The notes below the pieces were generated by a model. That model saw only the letters and a program-made list of their open reading frames with translations, did not search any database and was not told the DNA's origin. 64,000 bases of DNA from Actinocorallia longicatena (GTDB taxonomy: Bacteria > Actinomycetota > Actinomycetes > Streptosporangiales > Streptosporangiaceae), in NCBI RefSeq assembly GCF_039534125.1, contig NZ_BAAAUV010000016.1, positions 1 to 64,000 of the forward strand. Reading direction: 5' to 3'. The translations under genes and the position numbers were made by a program. Numbering within the stretch: position 1 is the stretch's first letter; every line of letters begins with the position of its first letter. Positions 58,186-64,000 of the stretch are shown in pieces.

Positions 58186-59338
58186 TCGGACTCCCGGCAG
58201 CGTCACCGTCGTGGGAGCGGGCCTGGCCGGGCTGCGGACGGTCGAGCGGCTCAGGGAGCGGGGCTTCACGGGCGGCATCGAGCTGTTCGGGGGAGAGGAG
58301 CATCCGCCCTACGACCGTCCGCCGCTGTCCAAGCAGGTCCTGCGCGGCGAGGCCGACGAGGTCTGGCTGCGGCCCGCGGACGGCTACCCCGCGCTGCGGG
58401 CCGGTCTCAGGCTCGGGCTGCCCGTCCTCGGCCTGGACGCCGATCGCCGCCTGATCAGGACCGGGGAGGGAACGCACCCGTACGAGGCGCTCGTCATCGC
58501 CACCGGGGCCGAGCCGCGCCGGATCCCCGGACTCGGCGGCAGGGTGCTGCGGACCCTGGACGACGCCCGATCACTCCGCGCCGAGCTGCGGCCCGGCGCG
58601 GTCCTGGGCATCGTCGGGGCGGGCCTGATCGGCTGCGAGGTCGCCGCCGGGGCGCGGGCGCTGGGCGTCGAGGTCCATCTCGTCGACGCCGCTCCCGGTC
58701 CGCTCGCCCGGGTGGTCGGCGAGCGCGTCGGCGGGCTCTTGGCGGATCTGCACCGCGGCCACGGCGTCGAGCTGCACATGGGCACGACCGCGATCCGCAC
58801 CGCCGCGGGCCTGTCGCTGTCGGACGGCACCGGGCTGGCGGTCGACACGGTCCTCGAGGCGGTGGGCTCGGTCCCCGCGACCGGCTGGCTCCGCGGCGGC
58901 GGCCTCGACCTCGGCGACGGCGTCCGCTGCGACGCCGCGGGCCGGGCCCTCTCGGCCACCGGCGGGATCGCGGCGGGCGTCTACGCGGTCGGCGACGTCG
59001 CCTGCTGGGACGGCGTGCGGCACGAGCACTGGACCAGCGCGGGCGAGCAGGCCGACCGGGTGGCCGCGGCGATCCTCGGCCAGGAGCCGCCCCCGGCAGG
59101 ACCGCCCTTCTGGTGGAGCGACCAGTACGACCTCAAACTCCAGGGCCTCGGCACCCTCGGCCCCGACCTGCACCTGGTCGCGTGGGGGCCGAAGGCCAAG
59201 ACGATCGCCCTGTACGCCCGCGACGGCCGCCTGACCGGAGCGGTCGGATTCTCCGCGCCCGCGGCGGTCGTGCGACTCCGCGCCGACGTCGCCGGGGGCC
59301 GTCCGATCGGCGACGTCCTCGAGCGCTTCACCCGCTAG
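58166..59338 (+). CDS. NAD(P)H-dependent ferredoxin reductase, FAD-binding
   Basis: A 390-residue reductase of the BphA4/putidaredoxin-reductase family. N-terminal SVTVVGAGLAGLRTVERLRE binds FAD, HPPYDRPPLSKQVL is the family motif, VLGIVGAGLIGCEVAAGARA binds NAD(P)H, and VYAVGDVACW closes the second FAD site. It would reduce the ferredoxins encoded at 47576 or 48585 to feed an oxygenase. GTG 58166 overlaps livF by 20 bases, so electron transfer and uptake are made from one message. Confidence 0.92.
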   Translation: MPVPATDRTPGSVTVVGAGLAGLRTVERLRERGFTGGIELFGGEEHPPYDRPPLSKQVLRGEADEVWLRPADGYPALRAGLRLGLPVLGLDADRRLIRTGEGTHPYEALVIATGAEPRRIPGLGGRVLRTLDDARSLRAELRPGAVLGIVGAGLIGCEVAAGARALGVEVHLVDAAPGPLARVVGERVGGLLADLHRGHGVELHMGTTAIRTAAGLSLSDGTGLAVDTVLEAVGSVPATGWLRGGGLDLGDGVRCDAAGRALSATGGIAAGVYAVGDVACWDGVRHEHWTSAGEQADRVAAAILGQEPPPAGPPFWWSDQYDLKLQGLGTLGPDLHLVAWGPKAKTIALYARDGRLTGAVGFSAPAAVVRLRADVAGGRPIGDVLERFTR

Positions 59339-59365
59339 CGACATCCCGACGGCGAGGAGCCGAGC

Positions 59366-59809
59366 ATGGACGACAGCCAGAACCTCGAAGCGCGCGTCAG
59401 GCGGCTGGAGGACCACCAGGAGATCCTGCAGAGCCTCGTCGACTACGGCGAGCTGCTCGACCAGCGGGATCTCGACTCCTGGGCCGCGCTCTGGGCCGAG
59501 GACGCCGAGTTCGAGATGAGCACCGGCCGGGTCGCGGCGGGCCGTCAGGCGATCAAGGAGATGCTCGGGGCGGTCATCGCGGCAGGCCCGCGCCCGGTGC
59601 TGCACCTGGAGACCAACCCGCGGATCACACTGCGCGGCGACGAGGCCGACTCGACCATGCTGTTCGCCGTCGCGCGGACCCAGGACGACGGCCTCACCCG
59701 CGTGGTCTGGCTCGGCCACCACCACAGCAGGCACGTCCGCACCCCGGACGGCTGGAAGATCGCCTACCGGCGCAACACCGTCGACCTGCCGGAGACCGGC
59801 CACCCCTGA
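59366..59809 (+). CDS. SnoaL-like (NTF2-fold) protein
   Basis: A 147-residue NTF2-like protein: RVRRLEDHQEILQSLVDYGE, LDSWAALWAEDAEFEMSTGR, VVWLGHHHSRHVRTPDGWKI. Family members act as small isomerases, hydratases or hydroxylase-like enzymes on polyketides, steroids or aromatics. GAGGAG lies six bases before ATG 59366. It ends the transporter operon and converges on a thioesterase gene. The exact role is unknown. Confidence 0.85.
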   Translation: MDDSQNLEARVRRLEDHQEILQSLVDYGELLDQRDLDSWAALWAEDAEFEMSTGRVAAGRQAIKEMLGAVIAAGPRPVLHLETNPRITLRGDEADSTMLFAVARTQDDGLTRVVWLGHHHSRHVRTPDGWKIAYRRNTVDLPETGHP

Positions 59810-59820
59810 CGCTCGTCGCC

Positions 59821-60393
59821 CTACGGCCGGCCCGGTCGGAGCTCGACGAAGAGCGCCTCCGCCTCGGCGCAGAGGACCGGGCCGTCCCGCAGCTCTCCCG
59901 CGACGACGTACTTGCGGCCGGTCACGCTGACGAGCCGGGCCGAGATCTCCAGGTCCCGGTCGATCGGCGTGATCGACCGGTAGTCGACGCGCAGGTACGC
60001 GGTCCTGGCAAGGCTCCGCCCGTTCACCCTGGCCACCTGGCCGAGGATCTCGTCGAAGACGAGCGGGATGCTGCCGCCGTGCGCGGCGCCGTTGCGGCCG
60101 AGGTGGTAGCGGCCGAACCTGACCGTGCCCCGGCTCCCGTCCGGGCCGGTCTCGACGATCTCCAGCCGGGGCGACATCGTCTGGCCCCGGCCGGGCAGGC
60201 CGGCCAGGCGCCCGAACACGCGGTCGTGTTCGGGCACCTGGCTCCGGTCGAGCTCCGCCGACCAGCCGGTGAGAGCCTCCCGGAGGCAGCGGACGGCCTC
60301 CGGCGACGGCCGTGCGGACGACAGCCGGTCGAGGAACCCCCTCAGGTCCTCGATCATCGCCGCGTAGTCGCCTGCGGACGCCTCATCCGGCAC
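59821..60393 (-). CDS. Acyl-CoA thioesterase-like protein (hotdog fold)
   Basis: A 190-residue protein with a PaaI/4HBT-type hotdog domain in its second half: GRYHLGRNGAAHGGSIPLVFDEILG is the hotdog helix (given here as NGAAHGGSIPLVFDEILG), with TAYLRVDYRSITPIDRDLEI after it. The first 70 residues are helical. It may release CoA from dead-end thioesters. GTG 60393 has AAAGG upstream. It is the second gene after the SDR gene, 39 bases away. Confidence 0.82.
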   Translation of the reverse strand: MPDEASAGDYAAMIEDLRGFLDRLSSARPSPEAVRCLREALTGWSAELDRSQVPEHDRVFGRLAGLPGRGQTMSPRLEIVETGPDGSRGTVRFGRYHLGRNGAAHGGSIPLVFDEILGQVARVNGRSLARTAYLRVDYRSITPIDRDLEISARLVSVTGRKYVVAGELRDGPVLCAEAEALFVELRPGRP

Positions 60394-60432
60394 GGAGCCG
60401 CCTTTCTCCCGTGTCTTCCGGGGCCGTTCGGG

Positions 60433-61263
60433 TCAGCGGGAGGCGCCGGACATCAGGAAGTCGACCACGGGGCCGCCCGCCGCCCACGACCCGCCGATGG
60501 ACGACATGATGTGGCCGTCGTCGACGAGCAGGTTCACCCCGCTGATCCCCGCGGCCGCCGGGCTGTTGAGGAAGAGCATGACGTTCGCCATCTGCTCGGG
60601 GTCCAGCGGCCGCGTGCCCACGGCCTGCCGGTAGTCGGCGCCGAAGCCGTCGAGCCAGGAGTTGGCGCGGGCCAGCGGGGTGTCGGTCGGCCCGGGGCAG
60701 ATCGCGTTGATCCGGACGCCCTTGGCCATCAGCGGGAAGGCCTCGCGCGCCACGTAGGCGTTCACGGCCTGCTTGCTGAAGGTGTAGGTGTTCGTGCCCT
60801 CGTGGGAGGCGATCCACTTGTCCGCGGTCTCGAAGTCGGGCGAGGACAGGAACTCCACCACCCTCGGCAGGTGGTTCTGCCAGCCGAGTCCCGCGACCGA
60901 GGAGATCAGGCAGACCGCGGAGCCGCGTCCCAGGGTGCCTTCGGCGACCAGGCGCTCGATGAGGTGGCGGTGGGCGATGAAGTTGATCCGCATGAGCGCG
61001 GGGCCGTCGGCGACCCCGGCCGCGGAGAACACCGCGTCGAGCGGGCCGTCGAGCCGGTCGAGGGCGGCGTCCAGGACGGCGCGGTCCTGCAGGTCGACGG
61101 TGATCGTCTCGGCCACCGGGAAGTCGACCGGCGCCCGGTCCATCACCACCACCTCGGCGCCGAGGTCGGCCGCGGCGCGTGCCGCGGCCGCGCCCATCCC
61201 GGTCGCACCTCCGACGACCAGAACGCGTTTCCCGGTGTAGCCGAAGATCTGAAGGTCGGTCAT
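60433..61263 (-). CDS. Short-chain dehydrogenase, atypical (3-alpha-HSD-like)
   Basis: A 276-residue SDR. RVLVVGGATGMGAAAARAAA binds the cofactor, VVVMDRAPVDF follows, and FSAAGVADGP replaces the NNAG motif. Catalytic serine is in LISSVAG and YTFSK is the Tyr-Lys pair. A shortened nucleotide domain and a C-terminal LLVDDGHIMSS resemble 3-alpha-hydroxysteroid dehydrogenase and carveol dehydrogenase-type enzymes, so a cyclic alcohol substrate is plausible. ATG 61263 follows GGAGAG; a longer start at 61281 lacks a ribosome site. Motifs S5 and S6 lie upstream. Confidence 0.85.
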   Translation of the reverse strand: MTDLQIFGYTGKRVLVVGGATGMGAAAARAAADLGAEVVVMDRAPVDFPVAETITVDLQDRAVLDAALDRLDGPLDAVFSAAGVADGPALMRINFIAHRHLIERLVAEGTLGRGSAVCLISSVAGLGWQNHLPRVVEFLSSPDFETADKWIASHEGTNTYTFSKQAVNAYVAREAFPLMAKGVRINAICPGPTDTPLARANSWLDGFGADYRQAVGTRPLDPEQMANVMLFLNSPAAAGISGVNLLVDDGHIMSSIGGSWAAGGPVVDFLMSGASR

Positions 61264-61292
61264 GGCGCACTCTCCGCTCACTCGCGTCGATT

Positions 61293-61310
61293 TTGAACTC
61301 AGACTAGAAA
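61293..61310. promoter_or_regulatory. Motif S5, weaker regulon operator
   Basis: TTGAACTCAGACTAGAAA on the plus strand, 13 of 18 matches to S2. It lies 30 bases upstream of the minus-strand SDR start and, unlike the other copies, faces away from the gene it is nearest to. Confidence 0.5.
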
Positions 61311-61326
61311 CTCGTCCGGGGAGAAA

Positions 61327-61344
61327 TTATACTTCGTCTAAATA
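61327..61344 (+). promoter_or_regulatory. Motif S6, regulon operator
   Basis: TTATACTTCGTCTAAATA, 16 of 18 matches to S2, 46 bases upstream of the first acyl-CoA dehydrogenase. The distance to the start equals that of S1 to the ferredoxin. Confidence 0.7.
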
Positions 61345-61390
61345 TGATGCGCCAGGTACCGCCACGAGCAGGCATCCGAAGGGAACGAAC

Positions 61391-62527
61391 ATGGATCCTG
61401 ATCTCTCCCACGATCAGCGGCTCCTCCTGGAGGCGACCGAGAACCTCATCCGGTCGAGCCTCTCGCCGGAGGTCGTGCGCAGCCTGGTCGACGGCACGGG
61501 CGAGTTCCCCTCCTCGGCCCGCTCGGCCTACTGGTCGCGCGGCGCGGAGCTCGGCTGGTTCGCCTTCCTGGCGCCCGAGGAGCTCGGCGGCGGAGGCGTC
61601 TCCGGCCGGGGGCTGTGCGACGCGGCCGTCTTCGCCGAGCTGAGGGGACGCCACCTGCAGCCCGGCTGCTTCGTCGACACGAACGTCACCGTCGCGGCGC
61701 TGACCCGTGAGGGGACGGCCGGACAGCGGTCGGAGATCCTGCCCGACCTGGTCGCGGGCGCCTCGTCCGCGGCCTGGGCGATGGCCGATCCCGCGGGGGA
61801 CTGGTCGGGCGGCGCCGGCCTCGAATGCCTCCCCGCCGGCGGCGGGTACCGGCTCTCCGGGCTCAAGGGCCTGGTGGTCGACGCCCATCTCGCCGACTGG
61901 CTCCTGGTGACCGCGGAGGCGCCCGAGGGCCCGACCCAGTTCCTCCTTCCCTCCTCGGCCCCCGGCATCGCCGTCGAGATGCTGGACGGCCTGGACCTCA
62001 CCCGCTCGCTCTGCCGGATCCGGTTCGAGTCCGTCCAGGCGGGGCTCTCGGCCGTCGTCGGGACGCCCGGCGGCGCGGGGCCCGCGATCGACGCCCAGCT
62101 GCAGACGGCCTGCGTCCTCGGCGGCGCCGAGACGGTCGGCGCGATGCAGCACCTGTTCGACATGAGCGTCCGGTACAGCAAGGACCGCATCGCCTTCGGC
62201 CGGCCGATCGGCTCCTTCCAGGCGCTCAAGCACCAGCTCGCCGACACCAGCCTCGCCGTCGAGACGAGCCACGCCTGCCTGGCCGGCGCGGCCCGGGCCG
62301 TCGAGGCGGCCGACGAGGGGGCCGCGGAGGCGGCGAGCCTGGCCAAGTCCCTGATCGGGGACGCCGCGGTGGAGGTGGCCCACAAGTCCTGGCAGCTCTT
62401 CGGCGGCATCTCCTACACCTGGGAGCACGACTTCCATCTCTACCTCCGCAGGCTGACGGCCGACGCCTCGCTCTACGGATCGCCGACCTGGCACCGCGAG
62501 CGCGTCTGCCGGCTGGCCGGAGTCTGA
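61391..62527 (+). CDS. Acyl-CoA dehydrogenase-like protein, subunit 1
   Basis: A 378-residue acyl-CoA dehydrogenase-fold protein. N-terminal helices (LSHDQRLLLEATENLIRSSL), GWFAFLAPEELGGGGVSG, AWAMADPAGDWSGG in the FAD-binding middle, and YSKDRIAFGRPIGSFQALKH in the C-terminal helical domain are typical. The position of the usual catalytic glutamate reads GGISYTWEHD. It is divergent in sequence from the next gene. Such pairs form alpha2beta2 heterotetramers in steroid and bile-acid side-chain degradation. AAGGGAAC precedes ATG 61391. Confidence 0.88.
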   Translation: MDPDLSHDQRLLLEATENLIRSSLSPEVVRSLVDGTGEFPSSARSAYWSRGAELGWFAFLAPEELGGGGVSGRGLCDAAVFAELRGRHLQPGCFVDTNVTVAALTREGTAGQRSEILPDLVAGASSAAWAMADPAGDWSGGAGLECLPAGGGYRLSGLKGLVVDAHLADWLLVTAEAPEGPTQFLLPSSAPGIAVEMLDGLDLTRSLCRIRFESVQAGLSAVVGTPGGAGPAIDAQLQTACVLGGAETVGAMQHLFDMSVRYSKDRIAFGRPIGSFQALKHQLADTSLAVETSHACLAGAARAVEAADEGAAEAASLAKSLIGDAAVEVAHKSWQLFGGISYTWEHDFHLYLRRLTADASLYGSPTWHRERVCRLAGV

Positions 62528-62553
62528 ACACCGAGCGGAACGAGGACCACCCC

Positions 62554-63819
62554 GTGAGCGCAGCACCCGATCTCGAGAGCTACCGCCGCCAGGCCAGGGA
62601 CTGGCTGGCGGCCAACCTCGAAGCGAAAGACCCCGGCAAGGCCGCCGACCTGCGCGGCGGCGGACGGGAGTGCGCCGAGGACTATCGTCCGGAACGAGCC
62701 CTGCAAAAGCGGCTCCACGAGGCCGGCTACGCCGGGATCGACTGGCCCGCCGAGTACGGCGGCCAGGGGCTGACGGCCGAGCACGCCAGGGTCTTCGCCG
62801 AGGAGGCCCTGCACTACCGGCTGCCCGACCTCGGCCACGCCGGCGGCACGACCTACGGCCCCGTCGGCAAGACGCTCGTCCGGCACGGGTCGCCCGCGTT
62901 CCTGGCCAGGCACCTCCCGCGCATCCTCGCCGGGGACGAGCTGTTCGTGCAGCTGTTCTCCGAGCCGAGCGCGGGATCGGACATGGCGGGGATCATGACC
63001 CGCGCCGAACGCGACGGCGATGCGTGGGTGCTGACCGGCTCGAAGATCTGGACGAGCGGCGCGCACTACGCCGACTACGGCATGTGCCTGGCCAGGACCG
63101 ACTGGGACGCCCCCAAGCACCGCGGCCTCACCTGGTTCGCCGTGCCGATGCGTGCCCGGGGCGTCTCGATCCATCCGATCCGCGAGATCACCGGCGGCGC
63201 CGAATTCTGCCAGGAGTTCCTCGACGAGGTCAGGGTGAGCGCGGACGAGGTCATCGGCGAGGTCGACCAGGGCTGGTCGGTGGCGCAGACGATGCTGCTG
63301 GTCGAGCGCGGGGCGGGCCGCGACGATCCGGTCAACATGCCGGCCGTGGAACCGCACCGGATCGATCCCTTCCTCCTGCGCCTGGCCAAGGCCGCGGGCC
63401 GGGACCAGGACCCCGTCGCCCGCCAGGCCATCGCGAAGATCCACGCCGCGGAGTGGGCGCGGGCGCAGATCGGGATCCGGGTCGGCGGGCTGATGCGGAC
63501 CAGCGGCAGGCCGCCGGGGGGCATCGCCTCCTACTGGAAGCTGTCGGAGGGCCTGCGCGCGCCCGAGCGCGCCCGCCTCCTGATGGAGATCGGCCAGGGC
63601 GTGCCCCTGGCCTGGGATCCCGGCGACGAGGACGGCGAGCACATCGTGCGCGAGTACCTCAACAGCCGGGTCTGGTCGATCGCCGGCGGCTCGAACGAGA
63701 TGCAGCGCAACGCGATCGGCGAACAGGTGCTCGGCCTGCCCCGCGAGCCCAGTTTCGACAAGGGCAGGCCGTTCAGCGAGGTCCTCCGCAGCGCCCGCGA
63801 GTGGACCACCCAGGATTGA
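62554..63819 (+). CDS. Acyl-CoA dehydrogenase, subunit 2
   Basis: A 421-residue acyl-CoA dehydrogenase. GIDWPAEYGGQGLT, LFVQLFSEPSAGSDMAGI, GSKIWTSGAHYADYGM and the C-terminal WSIAGGSNEMQRNAIGEQVLGLP carry the FAD-binding and active-site features. It is the better conserved partner of the pair. GTG 62554 has GAGGA seven bases upstream and lies 26 bases after its partner gene. It introduces a double bond next to the CoA thioester of the pathway intermediate. Confidence 0.92.
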   Translation: MSAAPDLESYRRQARDWLAANLEAKDPGKAADLRGGGRECAEDYRPERALQKRLHEAGYAGIDWPAEYGGQGLTAEHARVFAEEALHYRLPDLGHAGGTTYGPVGKTLVRHGSPAFLARHLPRILAGDELFVQLFSEPSAGSDMAGIMTRAERDGDAWVLTGSKIWTSGAHYADYGMCLARTDWDAPKHRGLTWFAVPMRARGVSIHPIREITGGAEFCQEFLDEVRVSADEVIGEVDQGWSVAQTMLLVERGAGRDDPVNMPAVEPHRIDPFLLRLAKAAGRDQDPVARQAIAKIHAAEWARAQIGIRVGGLMRTSGRPPGGIASYWKLSEGLRAPERARLLMEIGQGVPLAWDPGDEDGEHIVREYLNSRVWSIAGGSNEMQRNAIGEQVLGLPREPSFDKGRPFSEVLRSAREWTTQD

Positions 63820-63853
63820 GATCGACCACCCCCGAGACCGCTGGAGAACAGAC

Positions 63854-64000
63854 ATGACCTACCGCGTCATCCAATGGACGACCGGAGTGGTCGCCCGCGA
63901 GGCGATCGCCGGCATCATCGGCCACCCCGACCTGGAGCTCGTCGGAGCCTGGGTCCACTCACCCGACAAGGACGGCCGCGACGTCGGGGAGCTGTGCGGG
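63854..64000 (+). CDS. DapB-like NAD(P)-dependent reductase (partial)
   Basis: The first 49 codons of a protein of the same family as 30676-31725: RVIQWTTGVVAREAIAGIIG and LELVGAWVHSPDKDGRDVGE match its paralogue closely at VIQW-TG, HPDLELVG and SPDKDG. GGAG precedes ATG 63854. It follows the acyl-CoA dehydrogenase pair by 34 bases and is probably in their operon. The gene is cut by the window end. Confidence 0.85.
   Translation, partial: MTYRVIQWTTGVVAREAIAGIIGHPDLELVGAWVHSPDKDGRDVGELCG

Noticed and set aside
1..64000. tRNA, rRNA, insertion sequence, prophage or attachment sites
   Set aside because: No transposase, integrase or phage protein, no terminal repeats and no tRNA-like cloverleaf was recognised by reading; a tRNA scan was not possible.

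Overview
The window is high-GC DNA, with G or C at nearly every third codon position, GTG and TTG starts, strong AGGAGG-type ribosome sites and several apparent leaderless promoters. Two features point to a filamentous actinomycete: a conservon-type signalling set (cvnABC) and a DUF574 methyltransferase. Streptosporangiales, for example an Actinomadura relative, is a guess. I see no rRNA, tRNA, insertion sequence, phage gene or CRISPR array. The content is metabolic: sugar use, two aromatic or ring-cleavage catabolic blocks, potassium uptake, signalling, and a large CoA-linked catabolic regulon.

Layout. 1-5830: a sugar locus with secreted DUF4832 protein, sugar-binding lipoprotein, alpha-galactosidase and ROK regulator, but no permease genes. 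5855-13811: an eight-gene minus-strand operon (extradiol dioxygenase, SsuABC-type importer, amidohydrolase, flavin reductase, flavin monooxygenase) divergent from an IclR regulator. 13833-25963: a second catabolic block (aldehyde dehydrogenase, Tat-exported amidohydrolase, FAD hydroxylase, alpha/beta hydrolase, two-subunit CoA-transferase, FAH protein, VOC dioxygenase, HIT protein and an orphan AceE-like E1) ending at a GntR/FCD regulator. Five copies of one operator-like sequence lie in its four promoter regions, so the block looks like one regulon. 25933-35372: PucR, STAS and TetR regulators, a molybdopterin oxidoreductase behind a perfect 20-bp palindrome, a DapB-like reductase, a methyltransferase, a WD40 Ser/Thr kinase and a PepSY protein.

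35447-38208: a rifampin phosphotransferase gene (rph) preceded by a rifamycin-associated element. It is broken by an exact 53-bp tandem duplication, and the shifted frame stops one codon before the catalytic histidine of the swivel domain. 38359-41408: cvnA, cvnB and cvnC without cvnD. 41646-46537: kdpFABC with an extra 27-codon membrane micro-ORF in front and an enlarged KdpC. 46622-47197: a TetR gene with its own palindrome.

47512-64000: a third catabolic region with a 3Fe-4S ferredoxin, TetR, Rieske protein, SDRs, amidohydrolase, class III CoA-transferase, a branched-chain-type ABC importer with both permeases and one ATPase fused into one protein, ferredoxin reductase, SnoaL protein, thioesterase, two acyl-CoA dehydrogenases and a DapB-like reductase cut by the window end. 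Six copies of an 18-bp motif (TTATACTCAGYCTAAATA) sit in front of its transcription units. The TetR at 47886 is the natural candidate to bind them. The oxygenase expected to use the ferredoxin and reductase is not in the window.
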